Shown here: piece after piece, positions 8,169 through 14,923 of the stretch | How the letters are laid out: each line of letters begins with the position of its first letter | Position numbering within the stretch: the first letter of the stretch is position 1 | The notes under the pieces: model-generated | The model's input: only the letters and a program-made list of their open reading frames with translations | Database searches by the model: none | What the model was told of the DNA's origin: nothing | NCBI GenBank assembly: GCA_964442655.1 | Contig: CAYTZM010000005.1 | Span: 47,092-111,091, forward strand | DNA length: 64,000 nucleotides | Reading direction: 5' to 3' | DNA from: GCA-002727615 sp964442655 | GTDB lineage: Bacteria > Pseudomonadota > Alphaproteobacteria > TMED109 | Translations under genes and position numbers: made by a program

Positions 8169-8900
8169 TTACTCCTTATTTTCCTCAGGTTTTATTTCTT
8201 TAGTTGCGACTTCCTCTATATTTACCGTTGTATCTTCTTTTGATACTTGCTCTACCACAACTTCTTCAGTCTTTACTTTTATGTCTTCTGTAGATGTTTC
8301 CTTTTCTAACGTTTCTTCCATCTTTGGTTTTATTACATTAGGTTTTTCCTCTTTTACTACAACTCTAAATGGAAAATTAAATTTTTTTAATAAAGCTAAT
8401 GCTTCTTCATTATTTTTTGCTGTTGTACATATTACAATATCTAAACCTCTAATAGTATCTACATCATCATAATTTATTTCAGGAAAAACAATTTGCTCTT
8501 TAATTCCTAAAGAATAATTCCCTCTTCCATCAAAACTCTTTGAACTCAACCCTCTAAAATCTCTAACTCTAGGAAGAGAAATATTTATTAAACGATCTAA
8601 AAATTCATACATTCTTTCTTTTCTTAATGTAACCTTGCATCCTATATTCATTCCTTCTCTTAATTTAAAAGTTGCTACAGATTTTTTTGCCTTGGTAATA
8701 ATCACTTTTTGTCCTGAAATCAAAGTTAAATCATTTATTGCACCCTCTATTTTCTTTTTATCACTAGTAGCTTCACCAACTCCCATATTCAATACAATTT
8801 TTTCTATTTTAGGTACTTCATTAATATTCTCACAAGACAACTCTGAATATAACTGTTTTTTAAAATCGGTATCATATAATTCTTTTAATCTTGTACTCAT
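8169..8900 (-). CDS. rplE: 50S ribosomal protein L5 with an unusual acidic C-terminal tail
   Basis: L5 binds 5S rRNA and bridges to S13. Residues 1-183 are a complete, ordinary L5 (KIVLNMGVGEA, TLRKERMYEFLDRLI, RDFRGLSSKSFDGRGNYSLG, and a terminal LLKKFNFPF). Normal L5 proteins stop at about 180-187 residues. This one continues for some 60 residues of Glu/Lys/Val/Thr-rich low-complexity sequence with loosely repeated KTEEVV and NIEEVA blocks. The tail is in frame with no stop and meets rpsN after 2 bases, so it looks genuinely encoded. The function of the tail is unknown. Confidence 0.96.
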   Translation of the reverse strand: MSTRLKELYDTDFKKQLYSELSCENINEVPKIEKIVLNMGVGEATSDKKKIEGAINDLTLISGQKVIITKAKKSVATFKLREGMNIGCKVTLRKERMYEFLDRLINISLPRVRDFRGLSSKSFDGRGNYSLGIKEQIVFPEINYDDVDTIRGLDIVICTTAKNNEEALALLKKFNFPFRVVVKEEKPNVIKPKMEETLEKETSTEDIKVKTEEVVVEQVSKEDTTVNIEEVATKEIKPEENKE

Positions 8901-8913
8901 TCTTAAACTCCCA

Positions 8914-9231
8914 TTAATCTATAAGATCGCCTGTTCTTTTAGAAAACCTTACTTTTCTTCCATCCTTAAGAAATTTATATCCTACTTTTGCAATCTTATT
9001 ATCTTTAGGATCAATATGAGAAACATTAGAAATATGCACTGATAATTCTTTATCTAAAATTCCGCCCTGGGAAGTTTGGCTCTGAGCAGTATGTCTCTTA
9101 GCTACATTTATCCCTCTAAGTAAAACTCTATTAACTTTAGGCATAACGCTCAATACTTCTCCAGACTTACCTTTATCCGTCCCAGTAACAACCATAACTT
9201 TATCACCTTTTTTAACTTTCAATTTTGCCAT
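8914..9231 (-). CDS. rplX: 50S ribosomal protein L24
   Basis: L24 initiates large-subunit assembly and lies by the exit tunnel. The KOW motif (KKGDKVMVVTGTDKGKSGEVL) opens the protein and is recognisable from GDKVMVVTGTDKGKSG. The later HISNVSHIDP is also typical. The 105-residue length is normal. It is adjacent to rplN (2 bases) and rplE (13 bases). Confidence 0.97.
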   Translation of the reverse strand: MAKLKVKKGDKVMVVTGTDKGKSGEVLSVMPKVNRVLLRGINVAKRHTAQSQTSQGGILDKELSVHISNVSHIDPKDNKIAKVGYKFLKDGRKVRFSKRTGDLID

Positions 9232-9233
9232 AA

Positions 9234-9602
9234 TTATAATACCTCCGGTGCTAAAGAAATTATTTTCATAAAATTTTTAGCTCTTAATTCTCTAGTTACA
9301 GGTCCAAATATTCTAGTACCAATTGGTTCAAGATCTTTACTAATTAACACAGCTGCATTATCATCAAACCTAATAGCACTTCCATCTCTTCTTCTAATTT
9401 CTTTACTAGTTCTAACAACTACCGCCTTATGTACTTCTCCTTTTTTTACTCTGGCTCTAGGTGCAGCTTCTTTCACAGAAACTACTATTACATCTCCAAC
9501 AGCTGCATATCTACGTTTAGAACCTCCAAGTACTTTGATACACTGAACTCGTTTAGCACCTGAATTATCAGCTATACTTAAATTAGTTTCACTTTGTATC
9601 AT
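9234..9602 (-). CDS. rplN: 50S ribosomal protein L14
   Basis: L14 is a highly conserved 122-residue beta-barrel protein at the subunit interface (bridge B8), and is the binding site of the silencing factor RsfS. MIQSETNLSIADNSGAK and the late IFGPVTRELR are the standard signatures. The order rpsQ-rplN-rplX is conserved. Confidence 0.98.
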   Translation of the reverse strand: MIQSETNLSIADNSGAKRVQCIKVLGGSKRRYAAVGDVIVVSVKEAAPRARVKKGEVHKAVVVRTSKEIRRRDGSAIRFDDNAAVLISKDLEPIGTRIFGPVTRELRAKNFMKIISLAPEVL

Positions 9603-9627
9603 TTTATTTCCTACTTTAAACTCAATT

Positions 9628-9867
9628 TTACTTCGATGTATCTTTAATTACTTCCCAAGATTTTTTCTTAGAAATAGGCTTTGTTTCTATTATACTTACT
9701 TTATCTCCTTCTTTATGTTCATTCATTTCATCATGAGCATGAAATTTATCAGATAAAGTAATAGTTTTTTTATATAATGGATGTCTTACTCTTCGCTCAA
9801 CATTTACAACTACGGTTTTATCACTTTTATCGCTAACAACTGTTCCTTTTAAAATTCTTTTAGGCAT
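9628..9867 (-). CDS. rpsQ: 30S ribosomal protein S17
   Basis: A 79-residue OB-fold protein that binds 16S rRNA early in assembly. The signatures LKGTVVSDKSDKTVVVNVER and HDEMNEHKEGDKVSIIETKP (the last partly quoted) match the family. The ATG at 9867 overlaps the end of rpmC by 8 bases, implying coupled translation. Confidence 0.97.
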   Translation of the reverse strand: MPKRILKGTVVSDKSDKTVVVNVERRVRHPLYKKTITLSDKFHAHDEMNEHKEGDKVSIIETKPISKKKSWEVIKDTSK

Positions 9868-10063
9868 TTTTTACATCCTTTTTTTGTTGTCCCATAGCTG
9901 TCATAACTTTAGCAATATCTTTTCTTACTTTTTTAATTTGAGAAGAGTTTTCTAATTGTCCAGATGATTTCTGAAACCTTAAATTAAACTGTTCTTTCTT
10001 TAAATTTAATAATTCAGTTTTTAATTCATCCTCTGTCTTCTGTTTTAAATCTATAAACTTCAT
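9860..10063 (-). CDS. rpmC: 50S ribosomal protein L29
   Basis: A 67-residue two-helix protein at the exit tunnel that forms part of the docking site for trigger factor and SRP. The signature LKKEQFNLRFQKSSGQLENSS is visible in part (LKKEQFNLRFQ). The start directly abuts the rplP stop, and the end overlaps rpsQ. Confidence 0.96.
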   Translation of the reverse strand: MKFIDLKQKTEDELKTELLNLKKEQFNLRFQKSSGQLENSSQIKKVRKDIAKVMTAMGQQKKDVKNA

Positions 10064-10480
10064 TTAAAATCCTACCTGTCTTGTTACAAACTTAGTTCTA
10101 ATTGGAAGCTTCGCTGCACCTAAAGCCAATGCTTCTCTAGCCAAACTTTCATTAACCCCATCTAATTCAAATATTATTCTTCCTGGTTTTACTTTTGCAG
10201 CCCAAAATTCAACTGATCCTTTCCCTTTTCCCATTCTCACTTCTGTAGGTTTTTTAGTTATAGGAACATCTGGAAAAATTCTAATCCAAACTCTTCCTTG
10301 CCTTTTAATATGTCTAGTTATAGCTCTTCTAGCAGCCTCAATTTGTCTAGCAGTAATCCTTTCAGGTTGTAAAGCTTTCATTCCATATGCACCAAAACTT
10401 AAAAATGCTCCACCCTTAGCATCTCCATGAATTCTTCCTTTATGAGCTTTTCTATATTTTGTTCTTTTAGGGCTCAACAT
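10064..10480 (-). CDS. rplP: 50S ribosomal protein L16
   Basis: L16 organises the A-site region of the large subunit. MLSPKRTKYRKAHKGR opens the 138-residue protein, followed by GITARQIEAARRAITRH-type sequence and MGKGKGSVEFWAA. All are canonical. The start overlaps the rpsC stop in a TAATG arrangement. Confidence 0.98.
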   Translation of the reverse strand: MLSPKRTKYRKAHKGRIHGDAKGGAFLSFGAYGMKALQPERITARQIEAARRAITRHIKRQGRVWIRIFPDVPITKKPTEVRMGKGKGSVEFWAAKVKPGRIIFELDGVNESLAREALALGAAKLPIRTKFVTRQVGF

Positions 10481-11163
10481 TATCTTGGCGCTCCTTGTTG
10501 TGTATTTCTAGAATTTTCCATTGCCATAGGGTCATGATCCATAAGCTCACCTCTAAAAATCCATACCTTAATTCCACAATTCCCATAAGCCGTAGCTGCC
10601 GTAGCAACTCCATAATCAATATCAGCTCTTAAAGTATGTAAAGGTACTCTTCCCTCCCTATACCACTCAATTCTAGCTATCTCGGCTCCACCTAACCTTC
10701 CACCTGCGTTAATTCTTATTCCTAAAGCTCCTTGTCTCATTGCCCCTTGAACTGCACGTTTCATAGCTCTTCTAAAAGCTACTCTTTTAACCAATTGTTC
10801 AGCCACATTTTCGGCAACCAATTGAGCTTCTATTTCAGGTTTTCTAATCTCTACTATATTTAATTGTACGTCTCCGCTAGTAATAGAAGATAATTTCTTT
10901 TTTAATAAATCAATTTCTGCACCTTTTCTTCCTATTATTATTCCTGGTCTAGCTGTAAATACTGTTACTCTTGCAAGTTTTGCAGGTCTTTCTACAGTTA
11001 TCCTACTTATAGCAGCTCCTTTTAATTTTTCTTTCAAATATTTTTTAATCTTCAAATCTTCATTCAGTAATTTTGAATAATTTTCACCCTTAGCATACCA
11101 TCTGGAATCCCAAGTTCTATTTATGCCAACTCTTAATCCAATAGGATTTACCTTCTGACCCAT
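10480..11163 (-). CDS. rpsC: 30S ribosomal protein S3
   Basis: S3 lines the mRNA entry tunnel. MGQKVNPIGLRVGINRTWDS is the family start. The KH domain carries RPGIIIGRKGAEI, and the C-terminal domain has RINAGGRLGGAEIAR and TLRADIDYG. The 227-residue length is typical. It shares single-base overlaps with both rplV and rplP, indicating tight coupling. Confidence 0.98.
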   Translation of the reverse strand: MGQKVNPIGLRVGINRTWDSRWYAKGENYSKLLNEDLKIKKYLKEKLKGAAISRITVERPAKLARVTVFTARPGIIIGRKGAEIDLLKKKLSSITSGDVQLNIVEIRKPEIEAQLVAENVAEQLVKRVAFRRAMKRAVQGAMRQGALGIRINAGGRLGGAEIARIEWYREGRVPLHTLRADIDYGVATAATAYGNCGIKVWIFRGELMDHDPMAMENSRNTQQGAPR

Positions 11164-11573
11164 TAATCTTCCTCCTGTTTTGGTATTTCTTGTTTTGGAG
11201 CTTCTTCACTTTCAGAAACTATTACAGTTAAATTGCTTATAGGTTTTAATATTTTTCCACCTCTACCTCTAGCTCTAGGTCTAAATCTTTTCATAACTAA
11301 TGCCTTACCAACATAAGCCTCTGATACTACTAATTTATCAATATCCAGATCATGATTATTTTCTGCATTTGCTATTGCAGATTGTAAAACTTTTTTTACT
11401 TCATCTGCAATTCTCTTCCTAGAAAACTGAAGTTGAAGCAAAGCTTTGGAAGCATCCATTCCTCGAATACTTTTAGCAACTAAATTTAATTTTTGGGCAC
11501 TAGAACGCACTGACCTATCTACTGCTTTTGCACAATTCTCAGCTAACCTTCTTTTTTTACTTTCTTTACCCAT
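11163..11573 (-). CDS. rplV: 50S ribosomal protein L22
   Basis: L22 lines the exit tunnel with a beta-hairpin loop. The ATG at 11573 is preferred over an in-frame ATG at 11633 because MGKESKKRRLAENCAKAV matches the alphaproteobacterial N-terminus, and because the longer form would overlap rpsS by 59 bases. Typical sequence includes SAQKLNLVAKSIRGM, LQSAIANAENNHDLD and KRFRPRARGRGGKI. The 136-residue protein ends in a short Glu/Lys/Pro tail (EAPKQEIPKQEED) like the repeats in L3. Confidence 0.96.
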   Translation of the reverse strand: MGKESKKRRLAENCAKAVDRSVRSSAQKLNLVAKSIRGMDASKALLQLQFSRKRIADEVKKVLQSAIANAENNHDLDIDKLVVSEAYVGKALVMKRFRPRARGRGGKILKPISNLTVIVSESEEAPKQEIPKQEED

Positions 11574-11574
11574 T

Positions 11575-11853
11575 TTAACCTTTTTTAACCTTTTTATCTG
11601 CTGTATGCCCGTAATATGTTCTTGTAGGCGCATATTCCCCTAATTTTTGTCCTACCATTTCTTCTGTAACAAAAACAGGAATAAACTTTTTTCCATTATG
11701 GACAGCAAAATTTAAACCTACAAATTGAGGTAAAATTGTAGACCGTCTTGACCATGTCTTAATTGCAGTCCTTGAACCAGTTTTTGTTGCTTCTTGAACT
11801 TTTTTTAATAAATATCCATCTACAAACGGACCTTTCCAAATTGACCTAGCCAC
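11575..11853 (-). CDS. rpsS: 30S ribosomal protein S19
   Basis: S19 pairs with S13 in the head of the small subunit. RSIWKGPFVDGYLL and the C-terminal GEYAPTRTYYGH are canonical, as is the 92-residue length. The start codon is GTG at 11853, since no ATG lies at the position of the conserved N-terminus. The stop is one base from the rplV start. Confidence 0.97.
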   Translation of the reverse strand: MARSIWKGPFVDGYLLKKVQEATKTGSRTAIKTWSRRSTILPQFVGLNFAVHNGKKFIPVFVTEEMVGQKLGEYAPTRTYYGHTADKKVKKG

Positions 11854-11871
11854 TAACTCACTTCTCCCTTA

Positions 11872-12696
11872 TTATTTATATCTTCTTCGGACTATTAAAT
11901 TATCAGTCCTTTTATTAGTTCTTGTTCTTTTTCCTTTTGTAGATACTCCCCAAGGAGTTACTGGATGTCTGCCTCCAGAAGTTCTTCCTTCACCTCCTCC
12001 ATGAGGATGATCCACAGGATTCATTACTACACCTCTTACATTTGGTCTTCTGCCTATCCATCTAGACCTTCCTGCTTTTCCTAAGTTTATATTCTGATGA
12101 TCTGGATTTGAGACAGAACCAACTGTTGCTCTACACTCTCCTCTAACCAATCTTTGTTCTCCAGATTGTAATTTTATGATCGCATAACCTCGATCTTTAC
12201 CAACTAATTGAGCATAATTACCTGCGGCCCTTGCAACTTGCCCGCCTTTTCCAATTTTAAGTTCTATATTGTGAACAATCGTTCCCATAGGCATATTTTT
12301 TAAAAGCATTGCATTTCCTGGTTTAATATCCACTTTTTCTCCACTTACTACTTTATCTCCAACTTTTATCCTTTGAGGAGCGATAATATATGCAATCTTA
12401 CCATCTTTATATTTAATCAATGCTATATTACAAGTTCTATTAGGATCATACTCTAATCTCTCAACGTTTGCTTCTACATCATCATAAGACCTCTTAAAAT
12501 CAATTATTCTATATTTTTGCTTATGACCTCCTCCTCTTTGCCAAGCTGTAATTCTTCCTGTATTATTTCTACCTCCAGTTTTAGTTTTTCCTCGTGTTAA
12601 AGATTTTACTGGTGCACCAGAATACAAATCAGATCGATCTACAGTAACTAAACTTCTTCTAGATGGAGAAGTAGGTTTATATTGTTTTAAAGCCAT
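11872..12696 (-). CDS. rplB: 50S ribosomal protein L2
   Basis: L2 is a core peptidyl-transferase-centre protein. The 274-residue protein shows MALKQYKPTSPSRRSLVTVD, the RNA-binding domain, and the C-terminal VMNPVDHPHGGGEGRTSGGRHP (seen as NPVDHPHGGGEGR), which contains the invariant histidine near residue 230. The order rplW-rplB-rpsS is conserved. Confidence 0.99.
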   Translation of the reverse strand: MALKQYKPTSPSRRSLVTVDRSDLYSGAPVKSLTRGKTKTGGRNNTGRITAWQRGGGHKQKYRIIDFKRSYDDVEANVERLEYDPNRTCNIALIKYKDGKIAYIIAPQRIKVGDKVVSGEKVDIKPGNAMLLKNMPMGTIVHNIELKIGKGGQVARAAGNYAQLVGKDRGYAIIKLQSGEQRLVRGECRATVGSVSNPDHQNINLGKAGRSRWIGRRPNVRGVVMNPVDHPHGGGEGRTSGGRHPVTPWGVSTKGKRTRTNKRTDNLIVRRRYK

Positions 12697-12699
12697 ATT

Positions 12700-12999
12700 T
12701 TATACCCCACTAGCCAAATCTATCGTTTGCCCTTCTGCTAAAGTAACCATAGCTTTACGTATTGCTGGTCTTTGCCCCTTAACACCTCTAAAAATTTTAT
12801 TTTTACCTTTAATATTTACAGTATTTACACCAGTAACTTTTACTTTATAAAGACTCTCAATAGCTCTTTTTATCTGAGGTTTAGTAGCATTTGAACTAAC
12901 TTTAAAAACTACTTGATTATTTTCAAGTATTCTAGTTGCTTTCTCTGTTATCACCGGAGAAACTATAATATCATAATCTTGTGGTCTTGGACCAGCCAT
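12700..12999 (-). CDS. rplW: 50S ribosomal protein L23
   Basis: L23 is the main docking site for trigger factor and SRP at the tunnel exit. The 99-residue protein has ISPVITEKATR-like VSPVITEKATRILENNQ, VSSNATKPQIKRAIE and the basic loop VNTVNIKGKNKIFRG. Its start overlaps the last base of rplD, and rplB follows after 3 bases. Confidence 0.97.
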   Translation of the reverse strand: MAGPRPQDYDIIVSPVITEKATRILENNQVVFKVSSNATKPQIKRAIESLYKVKVTGVNTVNIKGKNKIFRGVKGQRPAIRKAMVTLAEGQTIDLASGV

Positions 13000-13673
13000 T
13001 ATTTAGTCCCCTTTAACAATTTATCTGTTTTTATTTTTTTATTAGCTTTTATACTTAATCTATTACATAACGAGTCAACACAATCCTTAGTCAATACAAG
13101 AGTTTCTCTTCTTAAAATATCATATACATTAGCACCTTGAACAGGTAATATGTCATGCATAGGAATATTGTTAATTGCCTTAGAAAAATTTTCATCCAAT
13201 TTTTCTCCAGAAACAAATAATACAGACTTACCAAGAGGTAACTTTCCTAAACTATTTTGTAATATTTTAGTTTTTTCTGATTTTACAGATATATTATTTA
13301 AAATAAGTAATTTTCCATTTTTAGCTTTAGCAGATAGAGCACATCTCATGGCTAAATTTCTTACTTTTTTAGGTAATTTGTGTTCATGACTCCTTACTCT
13401 GGGGCCATGGGCTACTCCACCTCCTCTAAATTGAGAAACTTTTCTATCTCCATGCCTTGCCCCACCAGAACCTTTTTGTTTAACTATCTTAGCTCTAGAA
13501 CCTGTTATTTCAGACCTCTCTAAGGTTTTTCTATTTCCTGTTCTTCTTTTAGCTAATTGCCATGTCACCATTCTCTGAAGAATGTCTGATCTCACTTCTG
13601 CACCAAATACATATTTATCCAGTTCTATAGCCGATGACTTTTTATTATCTAATGTTAAAACATCTATTTTCAT
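12999..13673 (-). CDS. rplD: 50S ribosomal protein L4
   Basis: L4 reaches into the exit tunnel, and in enterobacteria it autoregulates the S10 operon. The ATG at 13673 is chosen over an in-frame codon at 13706, since MKIDVLTLDNKK is the usual N-terminus and the longer form would overlap rplC. The 224-residue protein has the arginine-rich tunnel loop (GSGGARHGDRKVSQFRGGG) and DILPVQGANVYDILRRETLV-type C-terminal sequence. It starts one base after rplC ends. Confidence 0.97.
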   Translation of the reverse strand: MKIDVLTLDNKKSSAIELDKYVFGAEVRSDILQRMVTWQLAKRRTGNRKTLERSEITGSRAKIVKQKGSGGARHGDRKVSQFRGGGVAHGPRVRSHEHKLPKKVRNLAMRCALSAKAKNGKLLILNNISVKSEKTKILQNSLGKLPLGKSVLFVSGEKLDENFSKAINNIPMHDILPVQGANVYDILRRETLVLTKDCVDSLCNRLSIKANKKIKTDKLLKGTK

Positions 13674-13674
13674 T

Positions 13675-14556
13675 TTAATTCTCTTTATCTTTAGATTCTT
13701 CAGCATTCATATCAGAATCGCCGTTAGTTTCTTCTTTAGATGTTTCTGCTTTTGTAGTTTCTTCTTTAGATGTTTCTTGTTTTGGGGTTTCTTCTTTAGA
13801 TGTTTCTTGTTTTGGAGCTTCTTCTTTAGATGTTTCTTGTTTTGGCGCTTCTTCTTTAGGTGTTTCTTGTTTTACAGTTTCTCCTTTATAACCAGCTGGA
13901 TAAGGAGCTTCAGAAGATAATGCCTTTTTAACTGAATCCTTTATTGACAACCATGAACCTTTTGAGCCAGGTAAACCTCCTTTTACAAAAATAAGTCCTC
14001 TATCTGGATCTGCAGCAACCACTTGTAAATTTTGAATAGTTCTTTTTTTATTTCCCATGTGTCCCGCCATTTTTTTTCCCTTAAAAACTTTTCCAGGGTC
14101 TTGACTATTACCTGTTGACCCATGGCTTCTATGAGAAATAGATACACCGTGTGAAGCCCTTAAACCTGAAAAATTATGACGTTTCATAGCTCCTGCAAAA
14201 CCTTTACCAATAGTTACACCAGTAGCATCTATATATTGTCCTACAACAAAGTGATTGGCACCAATTTCTTTACCTACCTCTATCATATTAGATTCAGCTA
14301 CCTTAAACTCTTTTATTTTTTGCTTAGGTGTAATTTTAAGCTTAGAATATGACTCTTTTTGTGCTTTAGATACATTTTTAATTTTTTCTTTATTACTAGT
14401 TCCTATAGTTACTGAAAAATAACCATTTTTTTCAACAGTTTGATTAGCTACAACCTGACAATCTTGTAGACTTAAAACTGTAACAGGAACATGCGTACCA
14501 TCAACAAGATACAATCTTGTCATTCCTATTTTTTTAGCAATTATTCCTGTTCTCAT
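13675..14556 (-). CDS. rplC: 50S ribosomal protein L3 with a repeat-built Lys/Glu tail
   Basis: L3 is a primary assembly protein near the peptidyl-transferase centre. Residues 1-220 are ordinary L3 (MRTGIIAKKIGMTRLY, then GKGFAGAMKRHNFSGLRASHG and DPGKVFKGKKMAGHMG); the conserved Gln that PrmB methylates may be the one in GNSQDPGKV. The last 70 or so residues are a run of ten-residue units of the type PKQETSKEEA, encoded by five 30-base tandem repeats. With 293 residues it is far longer than the usual 205-245. The tail is in frame, and rplD begins right after the stop. Confidence 0.97.
   Translation of the reverse strand: MRTGIIAKKIGMTRLYLVDGTHVPVTVLSLQDCQVVANQTVEKNGYFSVTIGTSNKEKIKNVSKAQKESYSKLKITPKQKIKEFKVAESNMIEVGKEIGANHFVVGQYIDATGVTIGKGFAGAMKRHNFSGLRASHGVSISHRSHGSTGNSQDPGKVFKGKKMAGHMGNKKRTIQNLQVVAADPDRGLIFVKGGLPGSKGSWLSIKDSVKKALSSEAPYPAGYKGETVKQETPKEEAPKQETSKEEAPKQETSKEETPKQETSKEETTKAETSKEETNGDSDMNAEESKDKEN
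13731..13880 (-). repeat. Five tandem 30-base repeats inside rplC
   Basis: Five consecutive 30-base units begin at 13731, 13761, 13791, 13821 and 13851, each starting with CTTCTTTAG on the plus strand. The three central units differ from one another only in their last few bases. They encode ten-residue Lys/Glu/Thr/Pro blocks in the L3 tail. The near identity points to recent slippage or unequal recombination. Confidence 0.95.
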
Positions 14557-14583
14557 TTTTCTATCCTATAAATAAATACCTAC

Positions 14584-14898
14584 TTAAAGCTTTATTTCAA
14601 CATCTACTCCTGCCGCCAAATCTAACTTCATTAAAGCATCAACTGTCTGAGGTGTTGGATCTACAATATCTAGCAAGCGTTTATGTGTTCTTATTTCAAA
14701 TTGTTCTCTTGATTTTTTATCTACATGTGGAGAGCGATTTACAGTATACCTTTCAAATTTTGTAGGTAAAGGAATTGGGCCACGAACATTTGCACCTGTT
14801 CTTCTTGCAGTATTAACAATTTCTAATGTAGAAACATCCAATACTCTATGATCAAAAGCTTTAAGTCTTATTCTTATATTTTGATGTTCAAGCGCCAT
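14584..14898 (-). CDS. rpsJ: 30S ribosomal protein S10
   Basis: S10 is both a head protein of the small subunit and NusE, the transcription antitermination partner of NusB and NusG. IRIRLKAFDHRVLD, GPIPLPTKFERYTVNRSPHVDKKSREQFE (in part) and the terminal LDLAAGVDVEIKL are canonical; the length is 104. It follows fusA directly with a 25-base gap. The tuf copy often found between fusA and rpsJ is absent, and tuf sits at 30087-31277 instead. Confidence 0.98.
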   Translation of the reverse strand: MALEHQNIRIRLKAFDHRVLDVSTLEIVNTARRTGANVRGPIPLPTKFERYTVNRSPHVDKKSREQFEIRTHKRLLDIVDPTPQTVDALMKLDLAAGVDVEIKL

Positions 14899-14923
14899 TT
14901 AATATTATCCTTTAAAATAAATT

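Noticed and set aside
11574..11633. N-terminally extended L22 starting at 11633.
   Set aside because: The extension overlaps rpsS almost completely and is not conserved sequence. The ATG at 11573 gives the family's usual start.
13674..13706. Extended L4 starting at 13706.
   Set aside because: It overlaps the end of rplC and adds a non-family basic leader. MKIDVLTLDN at 13673 is the normal start.
13731..13880. Regular 30-base repeats that might suggest a CRISPR array.
   Set aside because: The units are contiguous without unique spacers, sit in frame inside rplC, and no cas genes are near.
13582..13920. A plus-strand open frame encoding repeated Phe/Cys/Trp-rich blocks.
   Set aside because: It is the antisense shadow of the 30-base repeats in rplC. 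Its repetitive composition is explained by the Lys/Glu codons on the other strand, and it has no ribosome binding site.
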